Source of the DNA: Embleya sp051903075
GTDB taxonomy: Bacteria > Actinomycetota > Actinomycetes > Streptomycetales > Streptomycetaceae
Reading direction: 5' to 3'
DNA length: 64,000 nt
Assembly: GCF_051903075.1 (NCBI RefSeq)
Contig: NZ_CP182422.1
Coordinates: 4,836,001 to 4,900,000, forward strand
Positions 24,511 through 33,019 of this stretch are shown piece after piece. The position numbers and the translations under genes were made by a program. Each line of letters starts with the position of its first letter. Within the stretch, counting starts at the first letter, position 1. Below the pieces are notes generated by a model. It worked only from the letters and a program-made list of their open reading frames with translations. It was not told where the DNA came from and ran no database searches.

Positions 24511-25340
24511 AGGCGCGCACCCTGAAGCGGATTCCGCTCAACATCGCGGCGCTGCTGGTCTTCGCCGTGTCGATCTTCCCCGTCTACTGGATGATCCTCA
24601 CCGCGTTCAAGCCGGCCAAGGACATCCAGTCGTCGACGCCGAAGTTCCTGCCGAGTTCGATCTCGTTCCACAACTTCGACACGGCGGTCAACACGCCGCA
24701 CTTCTGGGACTACTGGCGCAACAGCCTGCTGGTCGCGGGCTGCGGCGTGCTCCTGGCGCTGGTCGTGGCGTGCTTCGCCGCGTTCGCGGTGGCGCGTATG
24801 CACTGGAAGGGCCGGGCGCCCTTCATCCTCATGGTGTTCATCGCGCAGATGGCGCCGTGGGAGGCGCTGATGATCCCGATGTACCTGATCGCGCGCGACA
24901 ACGACCTGCTCGACTCGCTGCCGATGCTCACCGCGATCTACTTCGTGATGACGCTGCCGTTCTCGATCGTGACCCTGCGCGGCTTCCTCGGGGGCATCCC
25001 GGTGGAGCTGGAGGAGGCCGCCCGGGTGGACGGCTGTTCGCGCTTCACCGCGTTCCGCAAGGTCGTCTTCCCGCTGCTGGCCCCGGGCCTGCTCTCCACC
25101 TCGCTGTTCGGCTTCATCACCGCGTGGAACGAGTTCGCGTTCGCCAACGCGCTGCTGCTGAACAAGCCGGAGCAGCGCACGCTGCCGACCTGGCTCAACT
25201 CCTTCAGCAACGGGCTCACCATCGACTGGGGCGCCATCATGGCCGCCTCCACCCTCTTCATGCTTCCGGTGCTTGCGATCTTCCTGGTCTTGCAGGGCAA
25301 GGTCACCGGCGGGCTCACCTCCGGCGCGGTAAAGGGCTGA
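24507..25340 (+). CDS. dasC: Sugar ABC transporter permease DasC
   Basis: 277 residues, six spans. EAA-type loop: PVELEEAARVDGCSRFTAFRKVVFP. Second permease half of the chitobiose importer, pairing with DasB. It starts at the GTG within the dasB stop (GTGA). The GH3 glycosidase starts six bases after its stop, extending the operon. Confidence 0.93.
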   Translation: MKARTLKRIPLNIAALLVFAVSIFPVYWMILTAFKPAKDIQSSTPKFLPSSISFHNFDTAVNTPHFWDYWRNSLLVAGCGVLLALVVACFAAFAVARMHWKGRAPFILMVFIAQMAPWEALMIPMYLIARDNDLLDSLPMLTAIYFVMTLPFSIVTLRGFLGGIPVELEEAARVDGCSRFTAFRKVVFPLLAPGLLSTSLFGFITAWNEFAFANALLLNKPEQRTLPTWLNSFSNGLTIDWGAIMAASTLFMLPVLAIFLVLQGKVTGGLTSGAVKG

Positions 25341-25346
25341 TCAACC

Positions 25347-26813
25347 ATGTCCGAACGTCTCGAGCGCCTGGCGCTCGCCGTCCTGCAGCCCGGTTTCGAC
25401 GGCCTGACCGCGCCCGGATGGCTGCGCCACCGGATCGCCGGCGGGCTGGGCTCGGTGGGCCTGTTCGGTCGCAACGTCGCGACCCCCGAACAGGTCACCG
25501 CCCTGACCGAGGAGCTGCGCCGGGAGAACCCCGACCTCATCGTCGCGATCGACGAGGAGGGCGGCGACGTCACCCGGATACACGTGAACACCGGCAGCCG
25601 CTGGCCGGGCAACCTGGCGCTGGGCGTGGTGGACGACACCGCGACCACCGAGGCGGTCGCGCGAGGGCTCGGGCGCGAGCTGGCCGCGTGCGGCGTCAAT
25701 CTCAACTGGGCCCCGTCGGCCGACGTCAACTCCAACCCGGACAACCCGATCATCGGCGTGCGGGCCTTCGGCGCCGAGCCCGACCTGGTCGCGCGGCACA
25801 CCGCCGCGTACGTCACCGGGCTCCAGGCGGCCGGCGTGGCCGCGTGCGTCAAACACTTCCCCGGGCACGGCGACACCGCGATCGACTCGCACCACGGCAT
25901 GCCGCTGGTGGACGTCTCGCGCGAGACGCTGGCCGCCCGGGAGCTGGTGCCGTTCCACGCGAGCATCGCGGCCGGCACCAAGGCGATCATGAGCGCGCAC
26001 ATCCTGCTGCCCGCGTACGACACCGAACTGCCCGCGACGTTGTCCCGGAAGATCATGACCGGGTTGCTGCGCGAGGAACTGGGCTACACCGGCCTGATCG
26101 TCACCGACGCCATCGAGATGGGTGCGATCGCCGACACCTACGGCATAGCCGACGGCACCGTCCGCGCGATCGCGGCCGGTGTCGACGCGGTGTGCGTGGG
26201 CGGCGGGCTGTGCGACGAGGACACCGTGCTGCACCTGCGCGACGCGCTGGTGGACGCGGTGCGCGAGGGCCGGCTCGCGGAGGAGCGGCTGGTCGACGCG
26301 GCCGGGCGGGTGCACGCGCTGGCCGCGTGGGCCAAGGTCGGCGCGGCCGAGCCGGTCGACTACGCGCTCGGGCTCGACGCGGCCCGCCGTGCGGTCCGGG
26401 TGACCGGTACGGTGACCCCGATCGACCGGCCCGCACACGTGGTGGAGCTGTCGCCCACCGCCAACATCGCGGTCGGCGAGCAGACCCCGTGGGGCCTGGC
26501 GCCGGTGCTGGCCGAGGCGCTGCCCGGGACCACGGTGACCCGGGCCCGGGCCGCCGAGCCGCGGCTGATCGACGAGGTGCTGCGCGCGGGGGCGGACCGT
26601 CCCCTGGTGCTCGTGGTGCGCAACCTGGAGCACCACGTCTGGGCGACCGAGATCGTGGCGGGCCTGCTCGCCGCGCGGCCGGACGCCGTCGTGGTCGAGA
26701 TGGGCATCCCCGGAGCTGCCACTCCGGGCGCCGCCCATCTCGCCACGCACGGCGCCGCCACCGTGTGCGGGATCGCCGCCGCCGAGATCCTGACCGGCCG
26801 TCGGCTCGCCTGA
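25347..26813 (+). CDS. GH3 beta-N-acetylhexosaminidase, NagZ-like
   Basis: 488 residues. The family signature KHFPGHGDTAIDSHHGMP holds the His of the His-Asp dyad. The nucleophile Asp is in IVTDAIEMGAI. IDEEGGDVTR is the substrate-binding strand. There is no signal peptide, so it works in the cytoplasm, hydrolysing imported chitobiose or muropeptide GlcNAc. An extra C-terminal domain of about 140 residues goes beyond the short NagZ barrel. Its place directly after dasC indicates that imported chitooligosaccharide is the main substrate. Confidence 0.88.
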   Translation: MSERLERLALAVLQPGFDGLTAPGWLRHRIAGGLGSVGLFGRNVATPEQVTALTEELRRENPDLIVAIDEEGGDVTRIHVNTGSRWPGNLALGVVDDTATTEAVARGLGRELAACGVNLNWAPSADVNSNPDNPIIGVRAFGAEPDLVARHTAAYVTGLQAAGVAACVKHFPGHGDTAIDSHHGMPLVDVSRETLAARELVPFHASIAAGTKAIMSAHILLPAYDTELPATLSRKIMTGLLREELGYTGLIVTDAIEMGAIADTYGIADGTVRAIAAGVDAVCVGGGLCDEDTVLHLRDALVDAVREGRLAEERLVDAAGRVHALAAWAKVGAAEPVDYALGLDAARRAVRVTGTVTPIDRPAHVVELSPTANIAVGEQTPWGLAPVLAEALPGTTVTRARAAEPRLIDEVLRAGADRPLVLVVRNLEHHVWATEIVAGLLAARPDAVVVEMGIPGAATPGAAHLATHGAATVCGIAAAEILTGRRLA

Positions 26814-27018
26814 TGGCATCCCCGGACACACCCTAGGGGGGCCGAACGCCCGGTATCCGTTCGACACCGAGCGTCCGGCCTCCGTGAACCCGCCCGACAC
26901 CGGGAAACCGGACACTGGGGAGGCGGGCGTTCCCGGGCCCCGGCCCGCGGATCCGCCCGACCTCCGCATCCGTATGTGGAAACCGAATCAGCACGTGGAA
27001 TCAACGGAAGGCCGCACC

Positions 27019-28089
27019 ATGTCCGCCACCGACGACCGTGACGTCCTGGCACCGAACCGGGGCACCATCATGTCCGCCGAGATGGCGGAGCAGCCTGCCG
27101 TGCTGCGCCGGATCCTGGCCGAGGGCGCGCCCTCGATCCGCGCCGTCGCGGCCGAGATCGCCGCGCGCAACCCGCGGTTCGTGCTGCTGACCGCGCGGGG
27201 CACCAGCGACAACGCCGCGTTGTACGCGAAGTACCTGATCGAGGTGCTGCTCGGCAAGCCCGCCGGGCTCACCTCCATGTCCACGACCACGGCGTACGGC
27301 GCGGAGCCGGACCTGACCGACTGCCTGGTGATCACCGTCTCCCAATCGGGCGGCTCGCCCGACCTGGTGGCCTCCACCGAGGCGGCGCGCAAGGCCGGCG
27401 CGATCACCCTCGCGGTGACCAACAACGCCGACTCGGCGCTGGCCGCGGTCTCCGAGTTCCACATCGACGTGCTGGCCGGCCCGGAGAAGGCGCTGCCCGC
27501 GACCAAGACGTACACCGCGGAACTGCTCGCGCTGTACCTGTTCGTCGAGGGCCTGCGCGGCGGCGACACCTCGCCGGCCGACCAGCTGCCGGCGCTGGCG
27601 CAGGACGTGCTGGACCGCCGCGAGGAGGTCGCCGAGCTGGCGCAGCGCTACCGCTTCGCGCAGCGCCTGGTGATCACCTCGCGCGGCTACGGCTACCCGA
27701 CGGCGCGCGAGGCCGCGCTGAAGATCATGGAGACCAGCTACATCCCGGCCCAGCCGTTCTCCGGGGCGGACCTGCTGCACGGGCCGCTGGCCATGGTCGA
27801 CAACGTCAGCCCGGTGATCGCGGTGGTGCCGGACGGCAAGGGCGGCGACGCCCTCCAGCCGGTCCTGGAGCGGCTGCGCGGGCGCGGTGCGGACCTGATG
27901 GTGATCGGCAACGCGGACCAGGTCGGTCGGGCCTCGGCGGGCTTCGTGTTGCCGGAGGGTGTGGCCGAGGAGGTGCAGCCGATCCTGGAGATCATTCCGC
28001 TGCAACTGCTGGCGTACGAGGTCACCATGGCCCGCGGCCTCGACCCGGACGCCCCTCGGGCGCTGGCGAAGGTGACCGAGACGCGCTGA
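27019..28089 (+). CDS. Double-SIS-domain amino-sugar-phosphate enzyme (GlmS-C/NagB-II type)
   Basis: 356 residues made of two SIS domains, like the isomerase half of GlmS but without its glutaminase half. Sugar-phosphate loops are TARGTSDNAALYAKYL, VSQSGGSPDLV and TSRGYGYPTAREAALKI. PFSGADLLHGPLAMV is GlmS-like, and the C-terminus (LAKVTETR) recalls the GlmS tail. With NagA and DasR beside it, the likely job is deamination/isomerisation of GlcN-6-P to Fru-6-P, a non-homologous substitute for classical NagB. GGAAGG precedes the ATG. A 205-bp gap after the glycosidase may hold its own promoter; no dre site was seen there. Confidence 0.78.
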   Translation: MSATDDRDVLAPNRGTIMSAEMAEQPAVLRRILAEGAPSIRAVAAEIAARNPRFVLLTARGTSDNAALYAKYLIEVLLGKPAGLTSMSTTTAYGAEPDLTDCLVITVSQSGGSPDLVASTEAARKAGAITLAVTNNADSALAAVSEFHIDVLAGPEKALPATKTYTAELLALYLFVEGLRGGDTSPADQLPALAQDVLDRREEVAELAQRYRFAQRLVITSRGYGYPTAREAALKIMETSYIPAQPFSGADLLHGPLAMVDNVSPVIAVVPDGKGGDALQPVLERLRGRGADLMVIGNADQVGRASAGFVLPEGVAEEVQPILEIIPLQLLAYEVTMARGLDPDAPRALAKVTETR

Positions 28090-28172
28090 CGTCGACGACC
28101 GGGGGCGGCCCGGGACGCGCTCGGCGAGGGCGCGTCGCGGGCCGCGCCCGGGGCCGGAAAGCGCGGCCCGAA

Positions 28173-28217
28173 CGTGCGGAAGCCCCCGACCCGGACCGGG
28201 TCGGGGGCTTCCGCACG
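28173..28217. terminator. Bidirectional terminator between the SIS gene and nagA
   Basis: A 21-bp perfect stem, starting CGTGCGGAAGCCCCCGAC at 28173 and closing at 28217, with a 3-nt loop. It lies between convergent genes and is among the strongest hairpins in the window. Confidence 0.85.
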
Positions 28218-28234
28218 TCGCGGGGTGGGGGTGG

Positions 28235-29392
28235 TCAGGCGGTGGTGGCCTCGTAGGCGACCACTCCGCCGATCCAGGTCTTGAGGATCGTCCACTCGTC
28301 GCTCCACCAGACCAGGTCGGCCGTGGCGCCGGGGGCGATGCGGCCGAGGTCGGTGCGGCCCAGGGCGTCGGCCGGGACCCGGGTCGCGGAGGTGAGCACC
28401 CGCGCCGGCGGGTTGCCCAGGCCGATCAGGTTGCGCACGGCCAGGTCCAGGGTCAGCGCCGAGCCGGCGATGGTGCCGTCGGGGTTGCGCGGCACGTCGC
28501 CCTCGACCAGGGTCACGTCCACGTCGCCGAGCCGGTAGCGGCCGGGCGGCATGCCCGCGGCCGCCATCGCGTCGGTGACCAGCGCGGTGCGCTCGCCCGC
28601 CACGCGCAGGACCAGCGAGCAGACCGGGCCCACCACGTGGTGCAGGTCGGCGATCAGGCCGGGGGTCAGGCGCGGGTCGCTCAGCGCCGCGCCGACCACA
28701 CCCGGTTCGCGGTGGCCCAGGCCGCGCTGGGCGTTGAACAGGTGGGTGACCATGGTCGCGCCCGCGTCCGCGGCGGCGGACATCTCGGCGGCGGTCGCGT
28801 CCGTGTGTCCGGCCGAGACTCGGATCCCCGCGGCGACGATGCGTCGAATGGCCTCGAGCGCACCGGGAAGTTCGGGGGCCAGGGTGACCAGCGTCAGCGC
28901 CTCGCGGACGGCGTCGTCCAGGAGCAGCCGGTCGATCAGTTCGGGAGTGGGCTCGCGCAGGTACTCCGGCGGGTGGGTGCCGACCCGGGCGGGGGACAGG
29001 AACGGCCCCTCCAGGTGCACGCCAAGGTCGCGCGCGATGGGCTCCGTGGCGAGCTTGGCGCGCAACTCCGCGGCCCGCACGAGGGCCGCGGTGAGGGTGT
29101 CCAGGTCGCCGGTGATGAAGGTCGGGCAGAAGGCGGTGACCCCGGTCGACGGGAGCCGGGCGGCGACCTCACGCCAGGCGGTCGCGTCCGCGGCCACGAA
29201 GTCGTGTCCGAACGCGCCGTTGAGCTGCACGTCGATCAGGCCGGGCGTGAGCACGCCGTGCGGCAGCCGGAGTGTGTCGGGGCGGCCGGGTCCCTCGGTG
29301 ACGCCGGTGATCCGGCCCTGCTCGACCCCCACCTCGGCCGGGCCCACGAGCTTCCCGTCCACAAGCACGCGAGGTGCCCCTATGCCGGCCAC
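28235..29392 (-). CDS. nagA: N-acetylglucosamine-6-phosphate deacetylase
   Basis: 385 residues, amidohydrolase fold. Visible motifs are PGLIDVQLNGAFG, the metal-ligand segment HLEGPFLSP, SAGHTDA, THLFNAQ and LVTDAMAAAG with the catalytic Asp. It removes the acetyl group from GlcNAc-6-P, producing GlcN-6-P, the DasR effector. Two dre-like sites upstream of its start put it under DasR. It is convergent with the SIS gene, which probably performs the next step. Confidence 0.93.
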   Translation of the reverse strand: MAGIGAPRVLVDGKLVGPAEVGVEQGRITGVTEGPGRPDTLRLPHGVLTPGLIDVQLNGAFGHDFVAADATAWREVAARLPSTGVTAFCPTFITGDLDTLTAALVRAAELRAKLATEPIARDLGVHLEGPFLSPARVGTHPPEYLREPTPELIDRLLLDDAVREALTLVTLAPELPGALEAIRRIVAAGIRVSAGHTDATAAEMSAAADAGATMVTHLFNAQRGLGHREPGVVGAALSDPRLTPGLIADLHHVVGPVCSLVLRVAGERTALVTDAMAAAGMPPGRYRLGDVDVTLVEGDVPRNPDGTIAGSALTLDLAVRNLIGLGNPPARVLTSATRVPADALGRTDLGRIAPGATADLVWWSDEWTILKTWIGGVVAYEATTA

Positions 29393-29475
29393 GCGTGCCC
29401 TTCCTTCCCTGCGGGACCGCTACGCGGCCGAACGTTCGGCGGCCTCCCGGTGCGGGCCGGGAGGCCGCCGCCCAT

Positions 29476-29491
29476 TTTGGTTCAGACCAAT
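29476..29491. promoter_or_regulatory. DasR operator-like site before nagA (proximal)
   Basis: TTTGGTTCAGACCAAT keeps the TTGGT/ACCAA arms of a dre element about 85 bp upstream of nagA. Confidence 0.65.
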
Positions 29492-29494
29492 CCC

Positions 29495-29510
29495 AGTTGT
29501 CTAGACCAAT
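29495..29510. promoter_or_regulatory. DasR operator-like site before nagA (distal)
   Basis: AGTTGTCTAGACCAAT matches the dre consensus core GTCTAGACCA with one mismatch in the left arm. Centre spacing to the proximal site is 19 bp. It lies 38 bp after the bioF stop. Confidence 0.7.
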
Positions 29511-29547
29511 GTCGAGGGACATGACACGTATACCGGTGGTTATCGGG

Positions 29548-30726
29548 TCACGAAGTGGCGTATCGCAGTGCCGTCAGGGCCCGCTCCAGATCGGCCGGCG
29601 TCAGGTCCGCGCGGGCCGCGAGACGCAGTCGGGAGATGCCGTCGGGCACCGACGGCGGACGGAAGCAGCCGACCCGGACCCCGGCCTGCGCGCAGCGCAT
29701 GGCGGTGTCGAACGCGAGCTGCGCCTCGCCGACGAGCACCGACGTCACCGCGCCCTCGGGTTCGGTCGCGCGCAGCCCCGCCTCCCGGGCGCCGGCCGCG
29801 AGCGCGCGCGCGTTCGCCCGTACCCGCGCGGCCAGATCCGGCTCCGCGCGCAGGATCCGCAGCGCCTCCAGGGCCGCCGCGACGCTCGCCGGGGCCAGCC
29901 CGGTGTCGAAGATGAACGACCGGGCCGCGTCGACCAGGTGCTCGACCACCCGGCGCGGACCCAGCACCGCGCCGCCCTGCGCGCCCAGCGCCTTGGACAA
30001 CGTCGCGGTCAGCACCACGTCGTCGGCCCCCGCGAGCCCGGCCGCGTGCACCGCGCCCCGACCGCCCGCGCCGACCACGCCGAGCCCGTGCGCCTCGTCC
30101 ACGAGCAGGACGGCGCCATATCGCCGTGTGACGGCCGCGAGCTCCGCGAGCGGGGCGATGTCCCCGTCGACCGAGAAAACCGCGTCCACGACCACCAGGG
30201 CCCGTTCCTCGGCCCGTTCCGCCAGCACCCGGGCCACCGCCTCGACGTCGCAGTGCGGGGTGATCGCCACCCGGGCCCGGGACAGCCGGCACGCGTCCAC
30301 GATCGAGGCGTGGTTGATCGCGTCCGAGACGACCAGTCCGCCCTTGCCGATCAGGCCGCAGATCACCCCGAGGTTGGCCAGGTAGCCGGAGGAGAACACC
30401 AGCGCCGCCTCGGCCCCCATGTGCTCGGCCAGCTCCGCCTCCAACGCGGCGTGCAGCGTCGTGGACCCGGTCACCAGGCGCGACCCGGTCGACCCGCCGC
30501 CCCAGGTGCGCAGCGCGCGTACGCCCGCCTCGATCACCCGTGCGTCGCGGGTCAGCCCCAGGTAGTCGTTTCCGGCCAGATCCAGCCCGTCGACCGTCGC
30601 CTCACGCGGGCGCAGCCGGCGCCGCAGCCCCGCCTCCTCCCGTTCCTTCTCCCGCAGGTCCAGCCAGTCGAGCGGATGACCGCCGCCGGGGAGGGGCCGG
30701 CCGGGCGTGGGCGATTCGGTGGACAT
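29548..30726 (-). CDS. bioF: 8-amino-7-oxononanoate synthase
   Basis: 392 residues, PLP-dependent alpha-oxoamine synthase fold. It condenses pimeloyl thioester with alanine at the start of biotin ring assembly. Landmarks: GNDYLGL, GGGSTGSRLVTGSTTLHAALE, DAINHASIVD, VDEAHGLGVVG and the PLP-lysine motif TATLSKALGAQGG. Related enzymes (KBL, ALAS) share these, but the absence of ALAS/KBL context and the presence of bioB, bioD and bsaP nearby favour bioF. It is divergent from the PdtaS-like gene (69-bp gap) and upstream of the nagA operators, about 9 kb from the other biotin genes. Confidence 0.85.
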   Translation of the reverse strand: MSTESPTPGRPLPGGGHPLDWLDLREKEREEAGLRRRLRPREATVDGLDLAGNDYLGLTRDARVIEAGVRALRTWGGGSTGSRLVTGSTTLHAALEAELAEHMGAEAALVFSSGYLANLGVICGLIGKGGLVVSDAINHASIVDACRLSRARVAITPHCDVEAVARVLAERAEERALVVVDAVFSVDGDIAPLAELAAVTRRYGAVLLVDEAHGLGVVGAGGRGAVHAAGLAGADDVVLTATLSKALGAQGGAVLGPRRVVEHLVDAARSFIFDTGLAPASVAAALEALRILRAEPDLAARVRANARALAAGAREAGLRATEPEGAVTSVLVGEAQLAFDTAMRCAQAGVRVGCFRPPSVPDGISRLRLAARADLTPADLERALTALRYATS

Positions 30727-30795
30727 CCATACCTCACGGGTGCGGCGGAGTGGGGCGGCCAGGATCCCAGGCCGGGTGGAAAGTACGCTGCGCGT

Positions 30796-32274
30796 GTGCC
30801 CTCCATGAACGATCTCGTCCGCCGCCACGGCGCACTGTCCGCCGCCGACCTGGAGTGGCTGCACCTGCTGGTGTCCGAGTGGCAGCTGCTCGCGGATCTG
30901 TCCTTCGCCGACCTGGTGCTGTGGGTGCCCACCGACGACGAGCAGTACGTGGCGGTGGCGCAGATGCGGCCGAACACCGGCGCCACCTCGCACCAGGACG
31001 ACCTGGTCGGCGACTTCGTCCCGCGCGGCCGGCGGCCGATGCTGGACGCCGCCCTCGACGAGGGACGCATCGTGCGCGAGGGCGACCCGGAGTGGCGCGA
31101 CGACGTGCCCGTGCGGGTCGAGGCGATCCCCGTCTCCCGCGAGGGGCGGGTGATCGGGGTGATCGCGCGCAACACCAACCTGCTCACCGCGCGCACCCCC
31201 AGCCGGCTGGAACTGACCTATCTGCAAAGCGCCGCGGACCTAGCGCAGATGATCGCCGCAGGGACGTTTCCGCATGCGGGCGAACTGCTCGACATGGACG
31301 CCTCGCCGCGTGTGGGCGACGGCCTGATCCGGCTCGACGCCGACGGCATCGTGCAGTACGCCAGCCCCAACGCGCTCTCCGCCTACCACCGCCTCGGCCT
31401 GAGCACCGACCTGGTCGGCTGCCACCTCGGCCGGATCACCGCCGAACTGGCCCCGCACGAGGGACCGGTCGACGAGGCGATCTCCGCCGTCGCCAGCGGT
31501 TGGGCTCCGCGCGAGACCGAGGTCGAGACGCCGGCCGCGGTGGTGCAGCTGCGGGCGATCCCGCTCAAGCCGCGCGGTCAGCGGATCGGCGCGATCATGC
31601 TGCTGCGCGACGTGACCGAATTGCGCCGTCGCGAACGTGAGCTGATCACCAAGGACGCGACCATCCGGGAGATCCACCACCGGGTGAAGAACAATCTCCA
31701 GACGGTGGCCGCGCTGCTGCGCCTCCAGGCTCGCCGGATGGACGCGCCGCAGGCCCGCGCCGCGCTCGAGGAGGCGGTGCGCCGGGTCGGCTCGATCGCG
31801 ATCGTGCACGAGACGTTGTCCCAGACGCTGGACGAGCGGGTGGACTTCGACGAGATCGCCGACCGGGTGTTGTCCATGGTCACCGAGGTCGCCGCGTCCT
31901 CGTTGCGGGTGCGCACCGCCCGGCACGGCAACTTCGGCGAACTGATCGCGGAGACCGCCACGCCGCTGGCGATGGTGTTGACCGAGCTGCTGCAAAACGC
32001 CCTGGAGCACGCGTTCGAGGACCCGGCGTACGCGGATCGGGTCAACACCCTGGAGGTGCACGCGGAGCGGTGGGCGGAACGACTGCTGATCACCGTCACC
32101 GACGACGGGATCGGCCTGCCCGACGACTTCGATCCGCAGACGTCCGGCAACCTCGGTCTGCAGATCGTGCGCACCCTCGTGGGCAGCGAACTCGCGGGCC
32201 GTTTCGACATGGTGCCGAATCCGGCCGGCGGCACGATCGTCAGGCTGGACGTACAACTGCGCCGGCGCCGCTGA
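30796..32274 (+). CDS. pdtaS: PdtaS-like sensor histidine kinase (GAF-PAS-HisKA_2)
   Basis: 492 residues, soluble. A GAF-like N-terminal domain (LHLLVSEWQLLADLSFADLVLWVP, RVEAIPVSREGRVIGVIARNTN), a PAS domain (GLIRLDADGIVQYASPNALSAY), then a HisKA_2 domain with phospho-acceptor His in EIHHRVKNNLQTVAALLRLQ. The ATPase has ELLQNALEHAF, DDGIGLPDDF and GNLGLQIV. It resembles the mycobacterial PdtaS kinase, whose partner is an ANTAR RNA-binding regulator; none lies in the window. Start chosen at the GTG giving VPSMNDLVRRH, which matches relatives; the ATG nine bases later is the alternative. Confidence 0.85.
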   Translation: MPSMNDLVRRHGALSAADLEWLHLLVSEWQLLADLSFADLVLWVPTDDEQYVAVAQMRPNTGATSHQDDLVGDFVPRGRRPMLDAALDEGRIVREGDPEWRDDVPVRVEAIPVSREGRVIGVIARNTNLLTARTPSRLELTYLQSAADLAQMIAAGTFPHAGELLDMDASPRVGDGLIRLDADGIVQYASPNALSAYHRLGLSTDLVGCHLGRITAELAPHEGPVDEAISAVASGWAPRETEVETPAAVVQLRAIPLKPRGQRIGAIMLLRDVTELRRRERELITKDATIREIHHRVKNNLQTVAALLRLQARRMDAPQARAALEEAVRRVGSIAIVHETLSQTLDERVDFDEIADRVLSMVTEVAASSLRVRTARHGNFGELIAETATPLAMVLTELLQNALEHAFEDPAYADRVNTLEVHAERWAERLLITVTDDGIGLPDDFDPQTSGNLGLQIVRTLVGSELAGRFDMVPNPAGGTIVRLDVQLRRRR

Positions 32275-32340
32275 GCGCCGCCGCCGAATTCCGGATCGGT
32301 TCGGATCCCGCGTACGCGACGAACACCCACACGAGAAAAA

Positions 32341-32386
32341 GCAGTTGCCCCGCCTCGGTCCGATCGGACCCCGGCGGGGCAACTGC
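32341..32386. terminator. Bidirectional terminator between pdtaS and wblE
   Basis: GCAGTTGCCCCGCC at 32341-32354 pairs perfectly with 32373-32386; the loop contains the palindrome GGTCCGATCGGACC. An A-run flanks one side and CTCTTTT follows the other, serving both directions. Confidence 0.85.
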
Positions 32387-32447
32387 GGTAAAGCTCTTTT
32401 GTTTTCCGGCGATCCAAGTCTCCGGAGAGTTCAGCCCGTCGTGGTGA

Positions 32448-32702
32448 TCAGGCGGAGGCGCGAGCGCGGTTGCGGGCGGCGCGGCGCTTGAGAGCGCGAC
32501 GCTCGTCCTCGCTCAGACCGCCCCACACACCCGCGTCCTGACCGGACTCGAGAGCCCAGCCCAGGCACTGCTCCATCACGGGGCAACGGCGGCAGACCGC
32601 CTTCGCCTCCTCGATCTGAAGCAGAGCGGGACCGGTGTTGCCGATCGGGAAGAACAGCTCCGGGTCTTCGTCACGGCAGGCAGCAACGTGGCGCCAGTCC
32701 AT
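32448..32702 (-). CDS. wblE: WhiB-like iron-sulphur regulator WblE
   Basis: 84 residues. The four cluster cysteines are Cys9, Cys37, Cys40 and Cys46 (VCRRCPVMEQC). The beta-turn GVWGG and the basic tail RRALKRRAARNRAR are typical. Sequence and length match WblE of Streptomyces and WhiB1 of mycobacteria, NO-sensitive partners of the principal sigma factor. The start is the ATG giving MDWRHVAACRDEDPELFFP; the longer open frame upstream is leader. Synteny with a PdtaS-like kinase and sigH supports the orthology. Confidence 0.95.
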   Translation of the reverse strand: MDWRHVAACRDEDPELFFPIGNTGPALLQIEEAKAVCRRCPVMEQCLGWALESGQDAGVWGGLSEDERRALKRRAARNRARASA

Positions 32703-32990
32703 GCGGTCCAACTCCTCGTGGGTCAGCAAGGGCTTCCGGCCCCGCTGTGGCTTGTGAATGTGAACGCTTTCACGAACCCCCCGACAAGCATGGGGCCGAC
32801 GGAGTCGGTCCCCAGGTTTGGCAGTGGATTCGGGCGGTGAAGATGACCTTTCGGCCACGTCCCTGCCGCCTCGTAGAGCCTTACAAACCTCGGCCGCCGA
32901 TACAACCCCCTTGGGCCAGGATTTTTTAAATCATCGGTGTCGACTAGGTCACACCACTACATCGAAGGGGTGAACGGGGTATTCGCGTTC
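32703..32990 (-). promoter_or_regulatory. Long AT-richer leader/promoter region of wblE
   Basis: About 290 bp without a gene. It contains the dyad GTGAA-CGCT-TTCAC (32760-32773), a T6AAAT run near 32925-32932 and clearly lower GC than its surroundings. It must hold the wblE promoter and a long 5' untranslated region. No riboswitch could be recognised. Confidence 0.5.
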
Positions 32991-33019
32991 GAGTGAAAGG
33001 CCAAAAGGCCCTTCCACTC
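32991..33019 (-). terminator. Terminator of the lipid kinase gene
   Basis: GAGTGAAAGGCC (from 32991) pairs with GGCCCTTCCACTC (to 33019) around an AAAA loop, with one mismatch and one bulge. It overlaps the kinase stop codon. Confidence 0.6.

Noticed and set aside
26814..27018. DasR site before the SIS gene
   Set aside because: No sequence with paired TGGT and ACCA arms at dre spacing could be found in the gap.
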